From Rossellomorea aquimaris (GTDB lineage Bacteria > Bacillota > Bacilli > Bacillales > Bacillaceae_B), in NCBI RefSeq assembly GCF_008180865.1, contig NZ_VTEX01000006.1, forward strand, positions 186,281 through 250,280: a DNA stretch of 64,000 nt, given 5' to 3'. Made by a program: the position numbers and the translations under genes. Each line of letters opens with the position of its first letter. The stretch's first letter is position 1. Shown piece by piece: positions 33,019 through 41,199 of this stretch. The notes beneath the pieces are model-generated. The model made no database searches and was not told the origin of the DNA. It saw only the letters and a program-made list of their open reading frames with translations.

Positions 33019-34894
33019 CCAATCATTTCAAGAAGCTGTACTCCTTCATCCCTTCTTCAAGGGGATGGAGCGGAGTACGGCTCTTTCTCTTTTTACTGAG
33101 TGTAAGCGGCTTGAGGTGGGAAAGCACTCTACCATTCTTAAAAGCTTTGAACATCGTCTGGGACTCTATCTTGTTGTAGAGGGGGAAGTAGAAGTTGTTG
33201 TGACAAAGGAAAAAGAAGAGATTCTCGAAATGATTTCGAGGGATGGGATCGTCGGCTTATCGAGTCTGTATTCTGTACTGAATACAGATGTGGAGGATAG
33301 TGTGTATTCCTCGGTTGAGGTCAAGGCGAAAGAAGATTGCCTGCTCTGTCTCGTTCCGTATACTAGTTTGCAAAACTATTGGAATGAACCTTATTTGAAG
33401 AATTTTTTATTGGAGGAAACATCGAAACGACTTCAGGATGTTTATTATTCCTTGTCCCATCAAGTGGGAGTGGCGCACGGGCTTGAAGAGCGGACAACGA
33501 TTCTGAAGCGGGTGAGTGATGCCATGACGAATTCAGTTGTAACTGTCAGCAGTGATGATTCCCTGGGGGAGGCAGCTAGAGCCATGGGAGAAAATCGGGT
33601 CAGCTCGGTCATCATTCTGGAAAACAATCGCATCACAGGAATCCTGACAGAAAGAGACCTCGTCTCCAGATGTCTTGCAAGGTCCGTCCCTCTCACCAAA
33701 CCAGTAAACATGGCCATGACCCCCAACCCAACCGTCATCACCCGTTACGCCTACCTGTATGAAGCCCTCGCAGTCATGATCGATCACTCCATCAAACACC
33801 TGCCCGTTGTCGGGGGTAAGGAGAGGGACGGACCTATCGTCGGCATCATCACCCTCCACGATGTAATGAAAGCGAATCATATAGGTGCCCTGACGAGTGC
33901 AAGGAAATTGGAGAACAAGGATTTTCCCCTGGAAAAGGTTAAACCTATGGCAGAGTCGATGCTTGCGAGCCTTTGGAAAGCACAAGCTCCTGTGTTTCAC
34001 ATACTCGATTTCATGTCGGGGCTATTCGATCGTATATATCAGCGAATCTTAAGGCAGGTTGAGGAGGAATTGCATCAGGAAGGACGTGAAAGCCCTTGTT
34101 CGTATGCTTTTTATGTCATGGGCTCAGCAGGAAGGAAAGAGCAGTATATGCTCACCGACCAAGATCATTTCCTGGTTTATGAAAGACATAGTGAAGAAGC
34201 GGTGGACTATTTCTATGACTTTGCTGAAAGGGTCGTCGTTGCATTGGAAAAGGCAGGACTAAGTCTTTGTGACGGAGGAATGATGGCAAATCAGAGAGCG
34301 TGGACAGGAAGTATGGATTCCTGGCAGGAAAGATTGAGGGAATGGTCTCTCCATTCGTCAGAAGAAACACTATTGAAAGTGCAAAACTTCTTATCTTACC
34401 GTTTTTTATTTGGGGATGAAGCACTTCATTCAGCATTTGAAGAAGCCATAAAAGATCAGCTGCGCAGTGCGAAAATATTGTTGGTACGGCTGGCTCAAGT
34501 TGAAAATTCCAAGCAGGTTCCTGTCCTGCACTCCTCCATCCGATCAATATTAGGAATGGACCTAAAAATAGTGTCCATTAAGAAAGACATTCTGTTTCCT
34601 TTTCATCATGCCTTACAGATCTTGAACGCTGCTCATGGAAACACCTCGGGATCAACAAGAGAGAAGCTGGACTTTTTGAAAGAAAAACGGTCAATTTCGT
34701 CGGAATTTGCAGAAGAATTATCCGGAGCATTCGAGGAATTCATGAAGCTCTATATAGAGTTAAAGCGGATGGGTAAGGGAGATACGATACACCTCTCCTC
34801 ACTCTCTACCCGTAAAAAAGAAAATCTATATAAGAGTGTGAAAACGATTCGTGAATTTCAACATATGATGCTGTCTCATTACTCATTAACATAG
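32999..34894 (+). CDS. CNMP-binding / CBS / DUF294 nucleotidyltransferase-like regulator
   Basis: 631-aa soluble protein in four parts: cyclic-nucleotide-binding-like barrel (about 15-140), a CBS pair (about 165-290), a DUF294 GlnD-type nucleotidyltransferase core with GSAGRKEQ...DQDH (about 375-392), and DUF294_C (470-625). Such proteins are regularly encoded with DUF4212/SSS symporters and may set their activity by nucleotidylation; this is inference. It overlaps the symporter gene by 20 bp. Codons between two inverted GGACGG motifs (33679-33835) are strongly C-ending, unlike the flanks. Confidence 0.85.
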   Translation: MSTSRPDQSFQEAVLLHPFFKGMERSTALSLFTECKRLEVGKHSTILKSFEHRLGLYLVVEGEVEVVVTKEKEEILEMISRDGIVGLSSLYSVLNTDVEDSVYSSVEVKAKEDCLLCLVPYTSLQNYWNEPYLKNFLLEETSKRLQDVYYSLSHQVGVAHGLEERTTILKRVSDAMTNSVVTVSSDDSLGEAARAMGENRVSSVIILENNRITGILTERDLVSRCLARSVPLTKPVNMAMTPNPTVITRYAYLYEALAVMIDHSIKHLPVVGGKERDGPIVGIITLHDVMKANHIGALTSARKLENKDFPLEKVKPMAESMLASLWKAQAPVFHILDFMSGLFDRIYQRILRQVEEELHQEGRESPCSYAFYVMGSAGRKEQYMLTDQDHFLVYERHSEEAVDYFYDFAERVVVALEKAGLSLCDGGMMANQRAWTGSMDSWQERLREWSLHSSEETLLKVQNFLSYRFLFGDEALHSAFEEAIKDQLRSAKILLVRLAQVENSKQVPVLHSSIRSILGMDLKIVSIKKDILFPFHHALQILNAAHGNTSGSTREKLDFLKEKRSISSEFAEELSGAFEEFMKLYIELKRMGKGDTIHLSSLSTRKKENLYKSVKTIREFQHMMLSHYSLT

Positions 34895-34907
34895 AAGGGA
34901 TGTGTAG

Positions 34908-35561
34908 ATCTTCATTTTTTCAAAGAAAAAGATCGAATGTCCGCTGCACTATGATTCAGTCCCCTTAAACAGTAAAATCAAAGACCTGAAGTTTGTTGTC
35001 TTCGATACAGAGACGACAGGATTCCGCGTCGGAGCGGAAGACCGGATGCTGGAAATCGGAGCGGTTATAGTGGAAGGGTATGAAGTAAAGGAAAACATCA
35101 CATTTCAGACATTTTCCAATCCTCATCGACTCATTTCTCAGGAAATAATCCAGCTGACGGGAATTCAGTCAAAGGATGTCGAACAAGCTCCGGAAGCAGG
35201 GGATGCCATCCATGATTTCTTCGCTTTTTTAGAAGGGAGTACCGTGAATAGTCTGGTTGGTCACTATGTTAGCTTTGATGAACTCGTGCTGAAGAGTGAA
35301 CTGAAGCGAGCCGGACTTCATCTACAGATGGCACCGAGCCTGGATACGCTTAATCTAATCGGATATCTTTCGCCCTCTTACGATATGAGAGATCTTGAGC
35401 GATATGCACAGTTATTCGGGACCAGGTTGTACCCGAGACATCGGGCGTTGAACGATGCCCTTATGACGGCTTATTTGTTTGTGGAACTATTGGAGCAGTT
35501 AAGAGATCGGAAGGTGGAAACCTGGGGGGAGTTGGTTCGGGTCAGCCGGGGTAGTGGGTGA
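34908..35561 (+). CDS. DnaQ-like DEDDh 3'-5' exonuclease (start unresolved)
   Basis: 3'-5' exonuclease of the PolC/DnaQ epsilon type. FVVFDTETTG, GHYVSFDEL and HRALNDALMTA supply the DEDDh residues. The first in-frame ATG (35046) falls after the essential FDTETTG motif, so translation must begin earlier. An in-frame TAG stands at 34905. Upstream candidates are ATC 34908 (AAGGG eight bases before it), ATT 34914 or CTG 34944. A one-base shift in the T6 run at 34915-34920 would instead join to ATG 34900. I place the start at 34908 provisionally. Last gene of the symporter operon; such exonucleases recur in these operons. Confidence 0.7.
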   Translation: MFIFSKKKIECPLHYDSVPLNSKIKDLKFVVFDTETTGFRVGAEDRMLEIGAVIVEGYEVKENITFQTFSNPHRLISQEIIQLTGIQSKDVEQAPEAGDAIHDFFAFLEGSTVNSLVGHYVSFDELVLKSELKRAGLHLQMAPSLDTLNLIGYLSPSYDMRDLERYAQLFGTRLYPRHRALNDALMTAYLFVELLEQLRDRKVETWGELVRVSRGSG

Positions 35562-35949
35562 AAGGTGATACATATCGGATATATTCCCGTGGACGATTTC
35601 CCTCCGGAAACCAAGTGAAGGTCCGTCCCTAAGAGTGATTTTTCAGAAAATCAACCTCAAACCTTGTCCTTATTGTGTTTTTTGTGCATATATGTGGGCA
35701 CAAGCTAATAAAATGATACAAACCTATCAAAATAGAGAGTGTTTGAGGTGAGGAATCGTCGTTATATCATTGATCATTAGCTGAATATTTGTTTATATGT
35801 TGTAACATCAGAAAGCTGCCGTGCTTTAAATAAGGCTTTCTGCCGCTTGCGCATGGGTCTATGTGTGCATGCGGTCTATACTATTTCATTGATGCGAATG
35901 CGAGTCTCATTTCACACTTCTCACATCCAATTTAGGGAGGTCGAGTGGT
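35562..35949. other. intergenic region upstream of spoIIID
   Basis: 388 bp with no gene. It contains an AAGGTCCGTCCCT motif (35618-35630), ATATATTCCCG similar to the core of the 39.8-kb elements, a hairpin AGAAAGC / GCTTTCT at about 35810-35843, and the spoIIID promoter region. Confidence 0.6.
35857..35884 (+). promoter_or_regulatory. possible sigma-E promoter of spoIIID
   Basis: GTCTATG (35857-35863) and TATACTAT (35877-35884), 13 bp apart, loosely resemble sigma-E elements. spoIIID is sigma-E dependent in B. subtilis. Confidence 0.4.
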
Positions 35950-36210
35950 GTGCACGATTACATCAAAGAGAGAACAATCAAGATTGGTAAGTATATCGTG
36001 GAGACGAAAAAAACTGTTCGTGTAATTGCGAAGGAGTTTGGCGTGTCCAAAAGTACTGTCCATAAAGATCTAACAGAACGACTGCCAGAAATTAATCCAG
36101 AACTCGCAAATGAAGTCAAAATAATACTTGATTATCATAAATCTATCCGGCATCTACGAGGTGGAGAAGCGACGAAGCAAAAATACAAAAAAGAAGAGCT
36201 CCACAGCTAA
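35950..36210 (+). CDS. spoIIID: sporulation transcriptional regulator SpoIIID
   Basis: 86-aa DNA-binding switch protein of the mother cell. Nearly identical to B. subtilis SpoIIID over the N-terminal 75 residues, including the helix-turn-helix around VRVIAKEFGVSKSTVHKDL and the basic C-terminal helix. GTG start at 35950 (MHDYIKERT) behind GGGAGG. The C-terminal tail is a little shorter than the B. subtilis protein. Confidence 0.97.
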   Translation: MHDYIKERTIKIGKYIVETKKTVRVIAKEFGVSKSTVHKDLTERLPEINPELANEVKIILDYHKSIRHLRGGEATKQKYKKEELHS

Positions 36211-36216
36211 CCAAAA

Positions 36217-36264
36217 TACGCCAAGCCCCAGAAAGATGGGTCATGCTTGGTGTGTTTTTGTTTT
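36217..36264 (+). terminator. terminator after spoIIID
   Basis: ACGCCAAGC / GCTTGGTGT stem (one G-T) with an 18-nt loop and T5. Confidence 0.75.
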
Positions 36265-36312
36265 ATGTTGGTATATGAAGCGGTTTTGCCTGTTGAATTT
36301 ACGTCTTTTTTT

Positions 36313-36423
36313 AACAGTTAAATATTGATTGGAATTTACCTGTTAAAAATCCTCTGAAGTTCAACAGTCTAATAAATACGGTATTTTAACAGGTAAACAA
36401 AACGCTCACTTGTAGCAGGTAAA
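36313..36423. repeat. AACAGGTAAA repeats, about 25-bp period
   Basis: AACAG-type cores at 36313, 36363, 36388 and 36414, plus an inverted TTTACCTGTT at 36335-36344. Spacing is near 25 bp rather than 21. A C-rich stretch (36425-36500) and the mbl promoter follow in the same 469-bp gap; no gene is seen there. Confidence 0.6.
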
Positions 36424-36528
36424 AACCACCCCATCCCACCCAACTTCACCAAACCTTAACACTCCTGTAACATCCTCCTCCAATCTCCCTATACTTTTCC
36501 AATTAAATAACAAACTCAATACATTTTT

Positions 36529-36569
36529 TTGACAAAAAATATCTACCTTCGACATATTTATGGTAAAAT
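36529..36569 (+). promoter_or_regulatory. putative mbl promoter
   Basis: TTGACA (36529-36534) with CATATT 18 bp later, or alternatively the extended -10 TGGTAAAAT (36561-36569). The two cannot be told apart by eye. Confidence 0.45.
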
Positions 36570-36679
36570 AATTAATTAGGTGAAAGTTTTGACTTAACGT
36601 TTTTACGTAATGACATTAAGATGAAACCATAGATGAAATATGATGATGAATTTGTAAAAGAAGAAGGGAGAAACACAAG

Positions 36680-37690
36680 ATGTTCGCGAAAGATATTGGG
36701 ATTGACCTTGGTACGGCTAATGTTTTAATTCATGTTAAAGGAAAAGGGATTGTCTTGAATGAGCCTTCGGTTGTGGCTTTGGACAAGAATACAGGTAAGG
36801 TATTAGCGGTTGGAGAGGAAGCGCGCCGCATGGTTGGGCGTACTCCTGGAAACATTGTGGCGACTCGTCCGTTAAAAGACGGGGTCATTGCTGACTTTGA
36901 TGTAACAGAAGCGATGCTGAAGCATTTTATAAATAAATTGAATGTTAAAGGGTTTCTTTCCAAGCCAAGAATCTTGATATGCTGCCCAACGAACATCACA
37001 AGTGTCGAGCAAAAAGCGATCAGAGAAGCGGCTGAAAAGAGCGGTGGGAAGAAAATTTATTTAGAAGAAGAGCCTAAAGTCGCTGCGATCGGTGCAGGAA
37101 TGGATATTTTCAACCCAACCGGAAACATGGTCGTGGACATCGGTGGAGGAACGACTGATGTTGCGGTCCTTTCCATGGGTGACATCGTAACGAGTCAGTC
37201 CATCAAGATGGCCGGAGATAAGTTTGATCACGAAATCCTGAACTATATTAAAAAAGAGTACAAGCTTCTCATCGGAGAGCGTACAGCGGAAGATATCAAG
37301 GTGAACATCGGGACGGTATTCTCAGAAACATTAGATGAAGACCGAAAAGAAATGAGCATCCGTGGCCGCGACATGGTGTCCGGTCTGCCACGCACGATTA
37401 CCGTAACATCAACGGAAATCGAAGGAGCCCTTCGTGAATCAGTGGCAGTGATCGTACAAGCTGCTAAGAATGTTCTTGAAAAGACTCCACCGGAATTATC
37501 AGCGGACATCATTGACCGCGGTGTTATCTTAACTGGAGGGGGAGCGCTTCTTCACGGAATGGATACCCTTCTTGCAGAAGAACTGAAAGTACCGGTCCTT
37601 ATTGCTGAAAACCCGATGGATTGCGTAGCGATTGGAACAGGGTTGATGCTAGAGAATATCGATAAAATTTCAAGAAGAAGCATTATATAA
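36680..37690 (+). CDS. mbl: MreB-like cell-shape protein Mbl
   Basis: Bacterial actin homologue that guides lateral-wall synthesis. 336 aa with actin-fold motifs: phosphate-1 DLGTANVLIHV, phosphate-2 VVDIGGGTTDVAV and adenosine LTGGGALL. Identity as Mbl rather than MreB or MreBH rests on the position between spoIIID and flhO and on the sequence. GAAGGGAG precedes the ATG. Confidence 0.96.
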   Translation: MFAKDIGIDLGTANVLIHVKGKGIVLNEPSVVALDKNTGKVLAVGEEARRMVGRTPGNIVATRPLKDGVIADFDVTEAMLKHFINKLNVKGFLSKPRILICCPTNITSVEQKAIREAAEKSGGKKIYLEEEPKVAAIGAGMDIFNPTGNMVVDIGGGTTDVAVLSMGDIVTSQSIKMAGDKFDHEILNYIKKEYKLLIGERTAEDIKVNIGTVFSETLDEDRKEMSIRGRDMVSGLPRTITVTSTEIEGALRESVAVIVQAAKNVLEKTPPELSADIIDRGVILTGGGALLHGMDTLLAEELKVPVLIAENPMDCVAIGTGLMLENIDKISRRSII

Positions 37691-37752
37691 TTTTTTATAA
37701 AATATTGCACCATTCATCCGATATAAAAACGGCAAAGTTATGAGGTGAAAAT

Positions 37753-38592
37753 ATGTTTCGCGGATTTTATACAGTAGCATCGGGAATGCTTTCCCAGCAG
37801 CGAAAGACTGAAATGTTGACGAATAATATGTCGAATGCGAATACACCGGGTTATAAAGCGGACCAGGCATCGATGCGGGCATTTCCGGAAATGCTCATGG
37901 AGCGGATGGATTCTACGTCGATTCCCACAGAGAACAAATTATCCCTTCCATTCAATCAAAAAGTGGGAGCCCTCAATACGGGCGTGTATATGCAGGAAAC
38001 AATCCCTTCCTTTTTACAGGGGGATCTGCAGGAGACTGGAAGAAGCCTGGACATTGCACTCCTGGACGTGTCGATGCCGGCTAATGAAGAAACGGGATCG
38101 AAGGGATCGGTGTTTCTGGCGGTTGAAGGTGCAGACGGAAATCCCCGCTATACACGAAACGGAAACCTGACTGTGAACGGAAACGGATTTCTCACGACAA
38201 ACAGCGGTTTTTATATTTTGGATGAAAATGGCGAGCGTATTCAATTAGACAGTGATCAGTTCGCTGTTGGGGAGAAGGGTCAGATTCTAGTCGATGATAA
38301 CGTTGTGGCTACTTTGGGTGTAGGCTATTCAGAAAATCCGAACCGACTTGTGAAACAGGGAGATGGGCTATTTGCAACAGAAGGAAATGTGCCTCTACCT
38401 GATGCCTATGAAGAAGCCGATGTTTCTTTTACCACCAAGCAGGGATTCCTTGAAAGGTCGAATGTCGATGCATCCCGAACAATGACGGATATGTTATCTG
38501 CGTATAGAGCCTTTGAAGCGAATCAGAAAGTCCTCCAGGCGTATGATCGAAGTATGGAAAAAGCAGCTAACGAAATCGGCCGTGTCAACTGA
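37753..38592 (+). CDS. flhO: flagellar hook-basal body protein FlhO
   Basis: 279-aa FlgF/FlgG-type rod protein exported by the flagellar type III system. It has the N-terminal MLSQQRKTEMLTNNMSNANT and C-terminal ASRTMTDMLSAYRAFEANQK coiled-coil segments that flank the variable core. In B. subtilis flhO-flhP form an operon after mbl and make the distal rod. GAGGTG precedes the ATG. Confidence 0.93.
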   Translation: MFRGFYTVASGMLSQQRKTEMLTNNMSNANTPGYKADQASMRAFPEMLMERMDSTSIPTENKLSLPFNQKVGALNTGVYMQETIPSFLQGDLQETGRSLDIALLDVSMPANEETGSKGSVFLAVEGADGNPRYTRNGNLTVNGNGFLTTNSGFYILDENGERIQLDSDQFAVGEKGQILVDDNVVATLGVGYSENPNRLVKQGDGLFATEGNVPLPDAYEEADVSFTTKQGFLERSNVDASRTMTDMLSAYRAFEANQKVLQAYDRSMEKAANEIGRVN

Positions 38593-38652
38593 TAGTTAAA
38601 GATTGTAAATGAATTTCGTCACTCAATACCTTATAATAGGGGGGAACACGTC

Positions 38653-39495
38653 ATGAATCGAACAATGATTACAGCAACCAACACATTAGGTCAATTGCAG
38701 AAACAAATGGACATGATTGGTCATAATCTGTCGAACGCAGATACAAATGGATACAAGCGCCGGGAAGCGACATTCTCAGAGTTACTTGTGCAACAGGTGA
38801 ACAATCAGCGTGTGGAAGAGTTTGAAACAGGCAGACTTACCCCTCTTGGAGTAAGGGAAGGCAGTGGTGCAAAGCTTTCACAATCTCAACTGATCCTGAA
38901 TCAGGGTTCTTTGAAATCAACGGGTCGCTCGCTTGATTTTGCTTTAACCAGTGGGGGGCAGTTCTTTAAAGTCCTTGCTCAAGATGACAATTCAAGTGCC
39001 GTTCGTTATACGAGAGACGGAGCATTTTTTGTCAGTCCAACCGGGAATGGGGAAGCGATGCTCGTGAACGGAAGCGGATTACCGGTCCTGGATGAGAACG
39101 ATAACTATATTACTTTTTCAGAAGACGCGTCTTCTTTCCAGTTAGGGGATAATGGAATCCTGACGGTTGCGGGTGCAGGCGGCGTAGAAGAGCAATTCAA
39201 CCTGGGGATTGTCACGGTTGAAAAGTCTCAATTTCTACAGCAGTTTGGCGGCAATCTGTTAGGTTTTGCAGAGAACCTTAACGAACTCGGGGTTACGGAA
39301 GAAGAGGTCGTAACGAATATCGTTGGAGGAGCACGCTCTGATATTTCAATGGTTCAGAATTCATTAGAGTCCTCGAACGTTGATATCAGCAAAGAAATGA
39401 CGGACATGCTGAATGTCCAACGATCATATCAATTTCAGGCCCGCTCGATCTCCCTTGCAGATCAAATGATGGGCCTTGTAAATGGGATACGCTAA
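38653..39495 (+). CDS. flhP: flagellar hook-basal body protein FlhP
   Basis: 280-aa distal-rod protein paired with FlhO. It carries the rod consensus MIGHNLSNADTNGYKRREA at the N-terminus and EMTDMLNVQRSYQFQARS at the C-terminus. The ribosome site GGGGGG is 60 bp past flhO. The next gene begins 15 bp downstream. Confidence 0.93.
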   Translation: MNRTMITATNTLGQLQKQMDMIGHNLSNADTNGYKRREATFSELLVQQVNNQRVEEFETGRLTPLGVREGSGAKLSQSQLILNQGSLKSTGRSLDFALTSGGQFFKVLAQDDNSSAVRYTRDGAFFVSPTGNGEAMLVNGSGLPVLDENDNYITFSEDASSFQLGDNGILTVAGAGGVEEQFNLGIVTVEKSQFLQQFGGNLLGFAENLNELGVTEEEVVTNIVGGARSDISMVQNSLESSNVDISKEMTDMLNVQRSYQFQARSISLADQMMGLVNGIR

Positions 39496-39510
39496 AAGGA
39501 GTTAAATGCT

Positions 39511-39789
39511 ATGAGTGAAAAAGAGCTACTACAAGAAGAAAAAATGACAAGAGAATCAGTAAAAACAGAAAAAAAAGCCAAGCAAAAGGACGAAACCAAG
39601 CCTGCTCGCTGGGTACGTGTCCGCATGCTGCCAATCTGGCTCAGAATCCTTCTGTTCATCCTCCTTCTTGCAGGAAGTCTCGTACTAGGTGCCATCATTG
39701 GCTTCGCAGGCATCGGAGACGGCAAAGCAGCCGACGTCTTCAAAGCAGAAACCTGGCAGCATATCATCGATATCGTAATGAAGAAATAA
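39511..39789 (+). CDS. EpuA-family membrane protein
   Basis: 92-aa protein: a charged N-terminal 33 residues, then one TM helix (about 43-67) and a short tail with GDGKAADVFKAETWQHI. This matches the EpuA family (PF11772), often misnamed RNA polymerase subunit beta. Function unknown. AAAGGAG precedes the ATG. Codons from about 39600 onward are strongly C-ending, and the gene stops 17 bp before a GGACGG-bounded element. Confidence 0.8.
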   Translation: MSEKELLQEEKMTRESVKTEKKAKQKDETKPARWVRVRMLPIWLRILLFILLLAGSLVLGAIIGFAGIGDGKAADVFKAETWQHIIDIVMKK

Positions 39790-39806
39790 CTTCTTGATAA
39801 CTTCTT

Positions 39807-39902
39807 GAGGGACGGACCTCGAAATATTTAGCTTTTGGCAAAGAATCCTGGTATATCGGGGGTTCGTTGAGGATGGAGCTTTGTATTCGAGGTCCGTCCC
39901 TC
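39807..39902. mobile_element. MITE-like element 1 with GGACGG terminal inverted repeats
   Basis: 96-bp segment bounded by GAGGGACGGACCTC and its complement GAGGTCCGTCCCTC. The core has AAAGAATCCTGGTATATCGG. No ORF. It is related to the element 22 bp downstream. Confidence 0.6.
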
Positions 39903-39924
39903 TTTTTCAATTGTCGACAAAGTA

Positions 39925-40022
39925 GAGGGACGGACCTCAATTTTACGCTCATATCGAACAAAGAACCTTGATATAACGGGATTTAGTTTTTAAAGTTAGT
40001 CTGTTTTTGAGGTCCGTCCCTC
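39925..40022. mobile_element. MITE-like element 2 with GGACGG terminal inverted repeats
   Basis: 98-bp segment with the same 14-bp terminal inverted repeats. The core AAAGAACCTTGATATAACGG is related to that of element 1 at the same relative place. No ORF. Confidence 0.6.
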
Positions 40023-40105
40023 TCCAGGCGTCCTCTCCTGTTGCTATTACACGCCCGGTTTCTGTACAATAAGGTGTACATACATATTGGTAGGAGGAAT
40101 TATGA

Positions 40106-40537
40106 ATGCTTGATATTAATGAGATTAAAGAGATTATTCCCCATCGTTATCCATTTTTGCTGGTGGATCGGATCCTTGAGGTGGAAGAAGGCAAGAAAGC
40201 GGTTGGGATTAAGAATGTGACGGCGAATGAGGAGTTTTTCAATGGGCATTTCCCTGATTATCCTGTTATGCCTGGTGTGTTGATTGTGGAGGCGCTTGCT
40301 CAGGTGGGTGCTGTTGCCATGCTGAAAGTGGAAGATAACCGTGGACGTCTAGCTTTCTTCACTGGCATTGATAAGTGTCGTTTCAAGCGTCAAGTAAAGC
40401 CGGGAGACCAGCTGAGACTTGAAGTCGAAATGATCCGTTTTAAAGGACCGATCGGTAAAGGAAAAGGCGTAGCGACGGTTGATGGTGAGGTTGCATGCGA
40501 ATTAGAAATGATGTTCGCTTTAGGAGATAAACAATAA
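40106..40537 (+). CDS. fabZ: 3-hydroxyacyl-ACP dehydratase FabZ
   Basis: Dehydrates 3-hydroxyacyl-ACP in fatty-acid elongation. The 143-aa length is typical. Catalytic His and Glu lie in [27 protein letters not shown] precedes the ATG at 40106; another ATG at 40102 is out of frame. The first 220 bp are G/T-rich at third positions compared with the end of the gene. Position after flhP corresponds to B. subtilis ywpB (fabZ). Confidence 0.96.
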   Translation: MLDINEIKEIIPHRYPFLLVDRILEVEEGKKAVGIKNVTANEEFFNGHFPDYPVMPGVLIVEALAQVGAVAMLKVEDNRGRLAFFTGIDKCRFKRQVKPGDQLRLEVEMIRFKGPIGKGKGVATVDGEVACELEMMFALGDKQ

Positions 40538-40546
40538 AAAATGTGC

Positions 40547-40590
40547 AAACTGGGCTTGTTGTGATTCGTTCACTTCATGCCCAGTTTTTT
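40547..40590 (+). terminator. terminator after fabZ
   Basis: AACTGGGC / GCCCAGTT stem with a 23-nt loop and T6. Confidence 0.75.
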
Positions 40591-40738
40591 GATTCAACCC
40601 TTCGCATGCTTAAATTCAAATTAACCCAAAAAATTTTACTCAAAATGCAAGTAAATTTATTTTCAGGGAATGCTAACGAAAGACCAGAGTAACGGTCTTA
40701 CATTAACTAACATACACGTTAGAAAGGAGTAATACATC

Positions 40739-41035
40739 ATGAGCAAAAAATTACTTTCAATTCTTGGTGGATCAGCACTTGCTGCCATGCTTCTTGTAGG
40801 ATGTAACGCAAATCAGGAGCCACCTCCGGAAGACGAGGCACCAACAGAAGAAGAAGTGCCGGAAGATGATGGCATGAACGAAGATAACGGGGACATGGGT
40901 GAAGAAAATCTCCCTGAAACAGAGGACCAAAACGAGCAAGGCGACAAAGATGCAGCGAAGGATAATAACACACCTGAAGAAGACGCTGTAGAAGATGATA
41001 TGGATATGCAGGATCAGGATAAGAAGGACGAGTAA
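40739..41035 (+). CDS. small acidic lipoprotein
   Basis: 98-aa predicted lipoprotein: signal with lipobox LLVGC at res. 18-22, then a very acidic, low-complexity tail (Glu/Asp/Asn) without clear fold. AAAGGAG precedes the ATG. I do not recognise a family; it may be a surface or wall-associated protein. Confidence 0.7.
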   Translation: MSKKLLSILGGSALAAMLLVGCNANQEPPPEDEAPTEEEVPEDDGMNEDNGDMGEENLPETEDQNEQGDKDAAKDNNTPEEDAVEDDMDMQDQDKKDE

Positions 41036-41048
41036 TCACTTCAAAAGG

Positions 41049-41084
41049 CAGAGGCAGCTAAGTGTTGTCTCTGTTTTATTTTTT
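41049..41084 (+). terminator. weak terminator after the acidic lipoprotein
   Basis: CAGAG / CTCTG stem with internal CA / TG pairing, then TTTTATTTTTT. Confidence 0.45.
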
Positions 41085-41199
41085 GAATCACATCACCCCA
41101 AAAATAGAGATGATGTAAGATGAAATTTCTAACCGGTTCCATTATTGAGATATTAGAAGACAAAAATGAAACATAATCTCCACACCAAAGGTTAACATT

